Positions 53,433 through 64,000 of a stretch of DNA of 64,000 bases are shown here, one piece after another. The stretch covers positions 97,766 to 161,765 of the forward strand of contig JAOWBW010001917.1 of the NCBI GenBank assembly GCA_026119855.1. The letters are read 5' to 3'. Position 1 is the stretch's first letter. Each line of letters begins with the position of its first letter. The translations under genes and the position numbers were made by a program. This stretch comes from Campanula takesimana (lineage: Eukaryota; Streptophyta; Magnoliopsida; Asterales; Campanulaceae). The notes under the pieces were generated by a model. The model saw only the letters and a program-made list of their open reading frames with translations. It searched no databases and was not told the DNA's origin.

Positions 53433-54863
53433 TATAGAACCGCTAGAGGGGGGGTGAATAGCGGTCCGAAACTTTTTCGAAAATACCCTTAAAATCAACC
53501 GAAGTATTATCAGTTTTGCCAACGCGGTTCAAAGCACAAGAACCGAACTGATAAAATGAACAGCGGAGTTTTGCGGTTGGCCAAATAGGGGTTAGTTAAA
53601 GAGTTGGGAGTTTGACTCGGGTTGAGAAAAACAATATGATGCAAGAATAGTTAAACTAAAAGTTTAAAGGAAAAACACAATTCATCTTTCAAGTCATTCA
53701 TGTATGGAAGCAAGTTCAAGACCACAAACAAGAAAGATAAATATCAAGACAGAAATAAAGATCAAACACACAAATTGAAGAGGTTCGTTTCTATTAAATG
53801 AACTACGTCCTCTACTAGATGGTTAGTCTAGGATTTTCTAATAGCTAAGACTTGTATAAATTTAGAGGAGGTTTTACAAGATGAATTAAACTCTAAACAA
53901 TAAGTCTAACCTAAGCTATAATAACAACCGGTGTTTTCGAAGTATTAATCTATGTGATCAGATAAATCGGGTGTGTGTGTGAAAAGAAATCAAATGCTCT
54001 AAGTATCTAAATGATGGTTGAGCAAATGGAATTCTTTAGGTGTAAAGGCTAAGTATGAATGGTTGTTAGGCTTGAAGCTTTGATGAAGAACTGGGTTTGC
54101 AATGGAGATGGTTTGAAGATATGAATATCTGGGTTTAAATCTTCAAAGCAAACTTGAATACTAGGGAATGAATCTCTTGAAGCTCAGCAACCTTCATTTT
54201 TGAATAAAGGAGGCTATTTATAGGCAGAGCACCCTTGTGACCGTTGGGTAAAGATTTGAATCAAATATGAAGGGTACAGTGCTGTCGAAATCCCATTGGT
54301 TGAGCTGTCATTTTCGTCCTTGGTTTTGTCTTGTAGTCCTAGGTAGTTGTAGCACCACTACCTGACATTTGTCCTTTGTTGCAGAAAGGACTAACGGTAA
54401 ACAATTCAAACTGATAGAAAAACCGACATTCCTTGCAGAAACTCCAAGTTAACTTAGAGTTATTTTGACATGACATAACAACATCCTTTTACGGTCAAAA
54501 AGGGAATGTTTGTCTAAGGAATAAATGACTCCTCTTTAATTCTTCAATAACTGATCTGCGGTTTCACCAAGCATAGGGGGGTTTGAAGAATGATCTTGAT
54601 GGGCAGTTTCATCAAACATGCAAACTGCAGTTTGATGAAAACTGAAGGGCTCCATGCTGGCGGTCTCAAGATGACGGTTTGAAGCACTAAACCGCTAATG
54701 ATACAACCGAACTATACTCAGCCTAGACAACTAAAAACACTAGAAATGGACTTATCTAAAAATTGAAGTAGAACTTCATTACATGCGGTCCTAAAGTCCA
54801 TAAAAAGACACGTGGCATGGATCAATCAAATTAAGGTGGGTGAACTAACAATGAATTCTAACA
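53433..54863 (-). repeat. S1 3' LTR (about 1.43 kb)
   Basis: The right edge is certain (gaattctaaca, TGTTAGAATTC on the element strand, next to the polypurine tract). The left edge near tatagaaccgctagag is approximate because the terminal CA is altered. It contains the cgctagaggggggtgaatag sequence common in this lineage. TATA box TATAAATA (minus) at 54215-54222. Confidence 0.8.
54215..54222 (-). promoter_or_regulatory. TATA box of S1 LTR
   Basis: CCTATAAATAGCC on the minus strand, about 640 bp into the LTR, a strong plant TATA box. Confidence 0.6.
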
Positions 54864-54880
54864 ATCTCCCCATATTTGAT
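54864..54880 (-). other. S1 polypurine tract
   Basis: atatggggagat on the element strand directly before the LTR start TGTTAGAATTC. Confidence 0.8.
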
Positions 54881-55336
54881 TGATACCATTACCACACTAT
54901 GATAATAGCAAAACATTGTACTTGGTAAGAACATGTCAGAAATGAATTTCATGAAATTGCATGTCCCAAGTCAATGCACACACTATGCTAGATCATAGAT
55001 TTCAAATCTATCAAAAACAAAAGAGAATGAAGAAAAGATAGAAAGAAATACATTCAGATGCATAAAAGATGATATGATTTTGAGGATCAGAAATGCATGT
55101 TTAAACTGAATGTTTAAACCATAATGCACTAAAAAGTATTTTCATGATGAATGAAGTGCATGAGGTTTGAAGAAATACAAGCATTGTTTCACAAACAAGC
55201 AGTTTGAATAAACAAAGTTTTGGAAACAGAATGCTATGCAGTCATTCTCATTATAATTCAATCATAAAGGATAGTAACTTACAATGTATGAATTACAAGA
55301 GACATCAAAAAGAAAGACTAATAAAAGAAATCTATT
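54881..55336. other. S1 3' untranslated region
   Basis: About 450 bp, AT-rich, no coding signal recognised. Confidence 0.5.
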
Positions 55337-58300
55337 CTACTTCATCTGCAACAGAACCCCTTGCAGCAGCAGCATCATCTGCGGTTTGGTCTGAACGGTT
55401 TGAGCATCTTGAGCGGCTTGTTCTTCTGCAACTTGAACATTAACAGCGGGGGCGGTTTGATCAACATTTCTAGAACCGGATCCACGGGTGGCTTCAAAAA
55501 CAAAGTCAACTGCACGAAGCCGAACTTCAGTCGGTTCATCAATCTTCAATTCAATTGCAGCGCTTGTTTGACAAGTTTCCCGGTTCTATGCAGGATAAGT
55601 TCTGAAGAATCAAGTGCATGCTGGGCCAAAATGTCAAGTTTCTCAACAACAGATTGAAGTGAAGCATCAACGGCTTGAAACTTTAAGTTGCAAAGATCAT
55701 TATTGGTTCTGACAAGATCTTGAAGAGCCAGTTGATTTTCAAGATTAAGTTCAGTCTCTCATCTAGCTGTTGTTGGCTTGACCTATCATCAAATCTCTCA
55801 TTCACTCTCTCCCCCTTAATGGCATCAAGATCAGATTGAATAGTGAGGAGATGAGTGTCAAACGAGAAGTGGCGGTTTGCTGATGAACTTGAATATTTCG
55901 AACTGCATCTATTAAATCTGCGGTTGTAGGATGAAGAGGTAGAATAGGATAGGAAGGAATTGAAGAGGGCGGTTCATCAGAAGGAGTATAGTTAGGGATG
56001 TGCTCATCACTGGAATTGTCATCATCAGAAATTTGGATGGCATCATCAGAAGGATGGGATGAAGAAGGCATTTTGGCTTTACCTTTCAACAGAATGTGTG
56101 CTTCCTCTAAAGTTTCACCCATAGAGATCCTAAGGGCGGTTTAAATCTCAATGGATCAAAGTGAAGAAAAGAACGAACAGGGATAATAGCAGTTTGAGGA
56201 GGTGAAGGAGGAAGAAGAGGAAATCTCAAATAATCATCATTTAGAAGAATGGAAGGGGAAGGCACAAATCTCCAATTCAACATAGGAGGATAGGCTCTAG
56301 CAGTTAATTTTAGAAAGAATTGACTAGCAACAGTGGGATCCATGAGTACCTGATCGGCAATCTCACTCATCACTTTGTCTGCAACTGAAAGAATTAAGTT
56401 TTCAACTGCGGCTTCCATCTCATCCTTGGGAAAGATAGCAAAAGGGTTAGGGCGGCCAGCCTTCAAGAATCTAGCTTCGACTTTGGCGGCGGCACGAGCA
56501 TGGGCTCCAGCCCTTCTTTCCCTAGAGGTTTCAGTCTTGAACCGCTTCAAATATTTTGCTAAGTCAGCAGCATTCTTTCGTTTCTTTGTCTTCGGTTTAA
56601 TGAATGAAACCGATGTCTGTGGAGATAGCTGAACTGGAGGCTGAGAGAGAGGTTGAGCTTTAGTAATAGCCAGCGGTTGAACTGAAGGAAGAGGCAGTGG
56701 TTGAACCGACAAAGAAGTAGATGCAAAACCGGAGTTGGAGCATAAGGTAAATCAGGAGATGAAGATGGAGTATGTTCTGGTGAATCAAAGTCCAACTTCC
56801 TTTTAAGTGAAGGAGAAGAGATCTCAACCATCATTGGGTCAATACCTGCCTTCCTCATCTCAGCTCTTTCTCTTAGCTCTCTTGCAAAAGCTCCTTCAAG
56901 TGGTGAGTGATCCCTTTTGTAGTCAGCCTCACTGAAGTCTATAGCTCCTGGTGGCCTTGACTGCCAATGCTCCACATAATCACTTTTCTTCACCAACTTT
57001 CTCTTCTTCTTTGGCCGTTGAACCTCAAGAACTTCAACATCTTGCTCAGGTTCACCAAGTGCCTCAGACATATAAGTCTGCTCAGGCAATGCTGAAGCCT
57101 CAAACTCATCGGTTTGCTCAGGCTGAACCATAATGGTAGATACATCGGTTTGTTCAACTAGAACCGCATCCTCAGACACTTCGGTCTGCTCAGGATCGGT
57201 TTGAGAGGAATGTTTGAGGTTTGGAAAGGCTTTGAAAATTTCAGCCAACTGTTCTTCAGAGAATTGAACAGAGGGCGGTTTAGAAGTGGAAGGTTTAGGA
57301 GGAGAAGAGATAGGAAGGAAAAAGATGAGGTGAAGGGATAAGTTCTGGAATGGATTTAGCCTTGGCGGCTTTAAGAGAGGCGGCATCCATAGCAAAATTA
57401 AAGGATTTCTCCACATTTTGATGTAATGGAGAGAGGGGTTAACTTGAGGTTGGGAATAGAGGGTTTAGAAGGCGGTTTTGAAAGAGTAGGAGATAGAGTG
57501 ATGGAGGGAAAAGAGGTTGAAGAAGATGAAGGTTTAGATGATGGTTTGGATAAGGGTTTGGAGGGCGGTTTGGATAGGTTTGCTTTTGTAATAACTGAAG
57601 GGATTTGAGCAGTTCCCTTTCTTTCTTGGAGCAGCGGTTTCCTTGGGACGAGCCGCAGGTATAGATCGAACTGCAGGCTCCCCCTCAACCGCAGGCTCCC
57701 CCTCAGCCTGTACCGCGGTTTGAGCTAAATGACTTAACCCCAGTCGGTTTAGAGTGGCAGTTTGACCTTCATTTCTTAGCATCGTAGCATGGGCCTGATC
57801 AGCAATGGCACCAGCATATGGTTTCCCAGATTTGTTGAGCTGAGCCTCAGGAAATGGGCCACGCTCGGCTTCAGGAAGAGGATCCTCATTCCAAACAGTT
57901 TGAGCATACCGCCATCCAAAAGTTGTTCTGAAGGTATCAAGTCTTGACAATCCAAAGATAGATTTTTCACTTGGATCCAACCAATAGTCCTTGTTTTCAG
58001 CTGAGAACTTGAAAATGGCAGTATCTTGATGCAAGAACTTTGTCAGCAACCTGCAATGAGTTCTGACCTTGGATTTTCCAGCGGCTTTAGCAGCATGGAG
58101 GCGGTTTAGAGCATTTATAATCTCCTTCATCACAACCTTGGGCCAGTGCAGTTTCTTCCCTTTAAGAATGGCCACACAGTAAGCATACTGTTCACTTGTA
58201 AAGTTGTTGTGGTTTCCATTCTTGCACATGACTCCAGAATCTACCAGTTCACAAAGATGAGCCATCACCTCTCCAAAGTCCTTTTTGGAGGAATTCTTGG

Positions 58301-58709
58301 TGGAGAAAGAGTTAACTCCAATCAGCTCCATTGTAGTATTGCTTAGAAGTTCCGGTTTTATCCCATAACTCCAGAGTTCTCAAGACCAGCTAGAACTGCA
58401 ATCTTGGAAGCGGTTAGGATCACTTCTTTGCCACAGACGGTGGACTTGATAGCATCTTCAAATTTTATTTCACCGGATTCCAGATCCCTTATCGGTTCTC
58501 CTCTTACATCTAGTAATTCAGCCCTCGTGGAGATCCCATTCTCAAAGAATTCGGCGCAGATAATAGTAACAAACTGTGGTTCATCCATAAGAAACAGAGG
58601 TAGCAATTTTGCATCATTCAGCAGTTTGAGGAGCTTCCTTCCAACTGCATCTTGTTTAAGTTCACCCTCAAGAATCCTAGAGCCGGGAACAAAGTTTGAG
58701 GGATCCTAA
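55337..58709 (-). pseudogene. S1 extra ORF (envelope-like position), frameshifted
   Basis: Long reading in pieces 58709-58358, 58331-57534, 57688-57398, 57416-56750, 56712-56107, 56122-55802 and 55657-55337, with a one-base slip near 58358 and several others. The first part is helical with FVTIICAEFFENGISTR and NNFTSEQYAYCVAILKGKKL. The middle is Ser/Pro/Lys-rich (KPPSKPLSKPSSKP), then acidic and basic low complexity including a PKKKRKLVKK nuclear-type basic cluster. The end has acidic DDDNSSDEH and Gln-rich segments. No clear membrane span was seen, which argues against a classical envelope protein. Position fits the third ORF of SIRE/Maximus; function unknown. Confidence 0.65.
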
Positions 58710-59964
58710 AAGATATTCTTAGTTAGAAATAATTTAAAGAATGATAGTTTGAATCCTTAAGCAAACCGCGGTTTGATTAAGTACTACAAACTATAACAAG
58801 GAATCCTAACAATGAAAACATGCGGTTCAAGGAGAGTAAGGGTAAAATGTAAAAACAAAGAATGAAGGAACAGTGAAGGCAAAACGGATCAAAGAGGGAA
58901 AATTTTGAAAAAGAGTTTGAATGCATGAAGAACACGAAGAACAGAGTATGAATATGAAAAACAAAATCTTAACCAAAACGTGAAAAAATTATATCAAAAT
59001 GATCACAAAGGGCAGATTACAACAAAGTTCTAAATAAACTAAAACAAATAACAACACATGAACCCAGAATCTGCAAAATTTCGCAAGAACACCAAATAAC
59101 CCCAAAATTGATTTTGCTCAAAATTGAACATAAATCTTAAAATAAAGTAAACAAACAGTGTATATAAGTAAATGCGAGCACAAACCAACCAAGAAATTGA
59201 AGAAAAAGCATAAAATGATCAAAGGAAGATGAACAAGCTTTTAAGCTTCAACAATGGCGGATAAATGAAGTATACTGAGTTAGGGTTCAGAATTTCATAC
59301 CATATCAGGCTTCGAAGGTTGGACGATGTAGAAGAAGAAGCAAGATCAATTGATTTCTTTGGTGCCATTAAAAATTTTGTTTAAGTAAGAAAATTTTTAG
59401 TGAGAACAGAGAGAGAGAAGAGTACGAACAGTAGAGAGAAAAGAATGTTTTTGCTAAAAAGAGTAAGAAGGTAAAAAGATATAAATTGAAAAATGATTTG
59501 TCTTTTATACTCAATTAACCACCTCGGGTAGTGGAGCGGGCATGACGGCTGAAGGAAACTCAACCGTCAGTATACCTGTCAATTCGCATTCAATGCGGCA
59601 GAAATAATTGCAAGAAGGTCCTTAAAGAATGAAGTGACATAAAGTAGGGACTAAAATGCAATTTCATACCTGAGCGGTTTGCGTAACCGACTTACCTTTT
59701 CCTCATTATCGGTTTTGGTGAAACCGATATCTTTCAGATCTATCTTCGGTTTCAGTATAAAAACCGAAACCTGCTTTGACAGTTCGGTTTGGACAAAACT
59801 GAAATTATTCTACTTGACTCTTCGGTTTGAGTGGAATTTTTAACCGAACCATCTTGTTGCGGTTTGGTTTTGTCGATTGAACCGCAAGCTATTTGCATTT
59901 TCTTAATAGTGCCAAAATACTTAACAAAAATTATTAGAACAAGAATGGATAGGCATGAGTTATA
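58710..59964 (-). other. S1 spacer between pol and extra ORF, with possible 5' exon
   Basis: An ATG at 59368 opens a short Ser-rich reading, MAPKKSIDLASSSTSSN, and an acceptor-like TTTTAG precedes the extra ORF at 58709. A donor-like CA|GTATAC near 59282 would keep frame. This suggests, but does not prove, a spliced start. The rest is AT-rich and non-coding. Confidence 0.4.
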
Positions 59965-60420
59965 TTAAGTAAGTTCCAGCATACCCATTTCTCCTCGTAA
60001 ATGAAAGAACCTAGAATTTTCAAGCGGTTTGGTGAGAATATCTGCAATTTGATCGTCGGTTCCCACCTTTGCTAGAAAAATGTTCTTCTTTTCAACATGA
60101 TCTTTAAGGAAATGATATCTTATGTCAATGTGCTTGGTTTTTGAGTGTTGTACTGGATTGTTGGAGATTGATATTGCTGCAGTACTATCACAGTAGATAG
60201 GGCAGTTCTTCTCAAATACTTCATAGTCTTCCAACTGCTGTTTCATCCAGAGAATTTGAGAGCAACAGCTTCCAGCCGCAATATATTCAGCTTCAGCGGT
60301 TGAGACTGAAACCGATGCTTGTTTCTTGCTGGACCATGATACAAGCCGGGTTCCAAGGAATGAACGTACACTTGTGCTCTTTCAGCTTATCTTACATGCT
60401 GCAAAGTCAGCATTGAATAA
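59965..60420 (-). pseudogene. S1 RNase H
   Basis: The reading 60246-59965 includes CPIYCDSTAAISISNNPVQH, TKHIDIRYHFLKDHV and ADILTKPLE, the classic copia RNase H end in SIRE style. The upstream part (60420-60247, AEAEYIAA-type region) is frameshifted. Confidence 0.88.
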
Positions 60421-61513
60421 CTAATAGATCAAATGAAGATTCTTTGGAGTACCAAAGTCCAGGTTAACAGATCCACATAAGTATCTAATAATTCTTTTAA
60501 CAGCAATAAGATGAGATTCTCTAGGGTCAGCTTGAAATCTAGCACAAACACAAACACTGAACATGATATCTGGCCTACTAGCAGTTAAGTAAAGTAAATA
60601 ACCAATCATACCTCGGTAGAGAGTCTGATCAACTTTCTTACCTCGTTCATCTTGATCCAAACTGCAGGCCTTTTGCATTGGGGTATCAACTGGCTTAGCG
60701 GTTTCAAGCCCAAATTTCTTGATCAAATCTTTTGTATATTTGGCTTGGTTGATAAAAATTCCATCATGACATTGCTTGATTTGGAGTCCAAGAAAGAATG
60801 TCAATTCTCCCATCATACTCATCTCAAATTTACCTTTCATAAGCTTCTCAAACTTAACACACATAGTCTCATTAGTAGAACCGAAAATAATATCATCAAC
60901 ATATATTTGAACTAATAATGAATGACCTTTGTGTTTAGCAATAAATAGGGTTGTATCAATTTTACCTCTAGAGAAGCCTTGTTCAATAAGAAATTTAGAT
61001 AGAGTGTCATACCATGCTCTTGGAGCTTGTTTGAGTGTCCATACAAGGCCTTCTTGAGCTTGAGACATGATTGGGATATTGTTGTCTTCAAATCCTGGCG
61101 GTTGAGCTACGTAAACCTCTTCTTGTAGTTCACCATTCAGAAATTCACTCTTCACATCCATTTGATATAACTTGAATTTTTTGAAGGAGGCATAAGCCAG
61201 GAACAATCTAATGGCTTCAAGTCTGGCTACAGGGGCAAAGGTTTCATCATAATCAATCCTTCTTCTTGCCTATAACCTGAGCAACCAACCTTGCTTTGTT
61301 TCTTGTAATAGTACCATTTTCATCCATCTTATTTCTGTATACCCATTTTGTTCCAATTACAGTGTGATCTCTGGGCCTTGGAACTAGAGTCCAAACTCTG
61401 CATCTTTCAAACTGATTGAGCTCTTCTTGCATTGCAGCTACCCAACTTGGATCACTTAGAGCTTCATCTACCTTCTTCGGTTCCATTTGAGATAACAGTG
61501 CGGTTGAGAACAA
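60421..61513 (-). pseudogene. S1 reverse transcriptase
   Basis: 61513-61253 holds the N-terminal part (WVAAMQEELNQFER, GTKWVYRNKMDENG). After a frameshift near 61250, 61206-60421 gives 261 codons: YQMDVKSEFLNGELQEEVYV, QIYVDDIIFGSTN with intact YVDD at 60892-60903, MGELTFFLGLQIKQ and ASRPDIMFSVCVCARFQADP. It ends near 60421 before RNase H. Catalytic residues are present, but the frame is broken. Confidence 0.88.
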
Positions 61514-62760
61514 ACTGTGGTTATCCCTATGAGTTAAGCTTCCTCTTGTCTGAACACCAGAACTGATAGGACCTATAAATTAGTTGTTGGATGGTCTCTA
61601 TGTTCATTGATTTCTGGAGGGAGGTCTTCATGAACCACTATTTCTTGAAGATTTTCCAGAGGAGGCTCTTCTTGATATTCATTGAAATCTTCATTGAAGG
61701 TGATGTTTGGAACTGGGTCAACGGTTTGAATGGGATCAGAAGAATGCGGTTCTACAGCAACACCTTCGGTTTGATTTGGAGCGGCTGGAGAACCTGATGG
61801 AGCGGTTTGAGTAGGTTGGTCATTTGCGGTTGCATGATTATGGTATGATGTACCTGTCTCAAAAACACTAAATCATCAGCAACATTTGGAGCCATATGTG
61901 GCTCAAGAAGATTATGTTCATCAAATGTAACATGGACTGACTCTACAATTTTTAAAGATGTCTTATTGAAACAGCGAAAAGCTTTGGAGTGTTTTGAATA
62001 ACCGACAAAAATACTTCATCGGCCTTAGCATCAAATTTACCTCGATGCTCTTTGCCATTGTACAAGATGTAGCACTTGCATCCAAATATTATGAAGAAGG
62101 CAATGTTGGGTGATCTGCCTCGCCACAATTCATAAGGAGTCTTGTTGTGAACTTTGATGATTAGGGAGCGGTTCTGGGTGAAGCATGCGGTATTGATGGC
62201 TTCGGCCCAGAAGTATTTGGGAAGCTTTGCTTCTGCAATCATTGTCTTCCGGCTTCAATCAAAGTCCTGTTCTTTCTTTCTACAACTCCATTCTGTTGTG
62301 GAACCCAGCGGCAGAGAAGTTATGATCAATTCCATGATCAACACAATATTGGGCAACACATAGTTTGTAAATTCGGTTCCATTATCTGAACGCACGGCAA
62401 CAATGTCATCCATTTCTGAGTTTGGAGCTGTCTAAAAAGAGCGGTTACGATGCCATAAGTATCATCTTTAGAGGCCATCATTTCCACCCATGTATATCTT
62501 GATAATCATCAACCACCACAAGTGTATAGCGGTTTCCTCCAATACTGGCGGTTGGGACAGGTCCAAATAAATCCATGTGTAGCAATTGCAAACAGCGGTT
62601 CGTTGAAGGTGCGGTTTTACTAGGAAATGACTGTTTGGGCTGCTTTCCAAGCTGGCATGCTTTGCACTTTTCATCATGATGGTCAGCCACTTTGGGTAGT
62701 CCTTTTACTAGACCATTCCTGTGCAGTTTTGCTAGATACTTGAAGTTCAAGTGGCTGAGC
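61514..62760 (-). pseudogene. S1 integrase
   Basis: 62750-62478 has the pre-integrase zinc region (KYLAKLHRNGLVKGLPKV, CKACQLGKQ) and the core start LLHMDLFGPV with D. Frameshifts follow near 62480 and 62250; 62242-61952 has AKLPKYFWAEAINTACFTQN and TPYELWRGRSPN. The catalytic E region near 62260-62290 is legible only in pieces. The linker toward RT (61940-61514) is low complexity. Confidence 0.82.
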
Positions 62761-63300
62761 CGCTTATGCCATAACAGCTGCTTTCACTTAATTTTGGCTA
62801 CAAAACAGAGGTCAGCAATAGAAAACAATATTGCTTAAATCTATCATATAAACATCACCTGTTTGTGTTGCCAGTCAGTAGAGTGACTTCAGAGGAAGCA
62901 TCTTTGATATAACAGTTAGTTGAAGTAAAGTTGCAGTTCATTCCTTTGTCACAAAACTGAGATATGGAGAGAAGGTTGTGCTTGAGTCCTTCTACTAGTG
63001 ACACATTTACAATTGTCACCTTTCCTCGTTGATTGCTCCATATCCTACTGTTTCTCCTTTCTTGTTGTTACCAAAACACTACTGGGGGACCTTTCATTGG
63101 ATGAAACTGCAGAGTAGTTCGGAATCTCCAGTCATGTGTCGTGAGCATCCATATCCAATACCAGAGATCCTTCTTCTTCTTAGCGGTTCCAGCCATATAA
63201 ACATGAAATCTGAAAAAATAAACATGAAAGGTTTTGGTCCCCCTTATTCCTTGGGTCCTAGGGTTAGCAGCTTTTGGGACCCACACTGTTTGACCTTAGG
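62761..63300 (-). pseudogene. S1 protease region
   Basis: A CSRHMTGD segment, which follows the active site in SIRE-type proteases, is present at about 63115-63145. The preceding catalytic DSG is changed (reads GYG). Frameshifts surround it. Confidence 0.65.
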
Positions 63301-63334
63301 ATTTTACGTCCCTTGGCATTGGGTGTGAATCTTA

Positions 63335-64000
63335 AAAGACAATGACCAGCACTATGACCAAAATCAGCACAAATAGCACAATGAATAAATCCAGGTTTTG
63401 GTTGCGTTTTACAAACCCCTTAATGACCTTCGGTTTTCATGTTTTACGGGGTCAGCGGTTTTGGCTTTAACAAAGATTACCTTCTGAGCTCAACCTTCCT
63501 CTTAGTGCGGCTTTAGGGAAAATGATAGGAATTTCCAAACCGACTAGGAGCGGTTTCATCACTCAATACTTCCTTGGTGCCTCAGCCGCTATGGATTTCT
63601 TTCCACTTTGAATCTCTCCCAGTCTGGTTTTAGGGTACTCAAAGAAAATTTTGCCTTTTAATTTCTTGTTTTGAGCCCTTTTTACCAGCATGATTAACCT
63701 TAGGAATTTCTTTGGTTTGTTCAATAGGTTTCACACCACCTTCGACACAGAGACAAGGACACTTACACCCATCATCGGTTTTAAACCCCAATCACTTTAT
63801 CCGAAGTAAGGAATTTGTGAATTTAGGATTTGTTCCACGGTGACACCAGACTTAGTCCATACATCGGTCACTTTTGGGAGGTCATCCCTTTGTACGGTAC
63901 AGTCATGGATTGGGTGAGAAGTACCTCGGTTCTGTCCTTCAGATAGGGTTTTCATCCACAATAGTAGATATCCCAGCAATTTGGAGCTTGAGGTTTTCAA
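63335..64000 (-). pseudogene. S1 gag, zinc knuckle and C-terminal part
   Basis: A CCHC knuckle reading CAICADFGHSAGHC lies at about 63338-63380 (C-x2-C-x4-H-x4-C). Upstream pieces up to the window edge (64000-63797, 67 codons) belong to the gag C-terminal half. Frameshifts are frequent; the gag start is outside the window. Confidence 0.7.

Larger units (their letters stand above)
53433..64000 (-). mobile_element. S1: SIRE/Maximus-like Ty1/copia element (5' part outside window)
   Basis: Minus-strand order: gag end, zinc knuckle, protease, integrase, RT, RNase H (to 59965), a long extra ORF region (59368-55337), polypurine tract, 3' LTR (54863-53433). An additional ORF between pol and the 3' LTR is the defining layout of SIRE/Maximus copia elements, whose extra ORF is often called envelope-like. 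Many frameshifts are present. It interrupts G3. Confidence 0.85.

Overview
The window is plant nuclear DNA, most likely from a dicot with a large, repeat-rich genome. I find no host single-copy gene, tRNA, rRNA or bacterial feature. Nearly every base can be assigned to LTR retrotransposons of the Ty1/copia and Ty3/gypsy superfamilies, stacked inside one another. Evidence includes gag-pol domains, LTRs ending TG...CA, initiator-Met-type primer sites (TGGTATCAGAGC) for copia, primer sites of the TGGCGACTCTGCTGGGGA type for gypsy (reported as tRNA-Arg for Ogre/Tat), and perfect 5-bp target duplications. The species cannot be read from the sequence.

Layout, with labels used below. E1 (1-6274, minus) is a decayed copia with its 5' LTR at the right. 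G0 (6275-11173, plus) is the 3' part of a gypsy element that carries, antisense, a four-exon plant mobile domain (PMD) gene, a tandem array of AACGG motifs and a 3' LTR. E3 (11174-35698, plus) is an old copia of E1's family, split by E2 (13084-21638, minus, complete, same family, TSD catct) and by G1 (22958-34373, plus, complete gag-only gypsy with 2.5-kb LTRs, TSD ctagc, inserted in E3's own 3' LTR). E4 (35699-36162) is an inverted copia LTR fragment. G2 (36163-39308, minus) is the 5' LTR and leader of a G1-related gypsy. E5 (39309-about 42600, plus) is a Tork-like copia relic interrupted by a 1.2-kb insert with 68-bp terminal inverted repeats (39968-41175, TSD gttat) and by a solo LTR of the G0 family (41544-42532, TSD gctat). 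G3 (43044-53432, minus) is a Tat-type gypsy with a 3-kb 3' LTR, an antisense ORF with its own TATA box, integrase, two RNase H regions and RT. S1 (53433-64000, minus) is a SIRE/Maximus-like copia with a long extra ORF between pol and the 3' LTR; its 5' end lies outside the window.

The simplest order of insertion is E5 > G2 > E4 > E3 > (G0 > E1; E2; G1), with G3 > S1 to the right, giving up to six levels. The youngest pieces are E2 and G1, whose LTR pairs differ by roughly 1% by eye.

The most notable signals are not ordinary retrotransposon genes: (i) a repeated two-stem hairpin, usually with a GNRA loop, whose inner stem covaries across nine copies in the 3' regions of G1 and G3; (ii) an intron-bearing PMD gene carried antisense in G0 behind about 16 MSA-like AACGG motifs; (iii) a probable ~1-kb leader intron inside the long LTRs of G1, G2 and G3; (iv) a U3 block shared by these LTRs and triplicated in G3; (v) a second, PBS-like sequence in the U5 of every gypsy LTR here; (vi) the TIR-bounded insert carrying a primer-site-like sequence and gag-like ORF.
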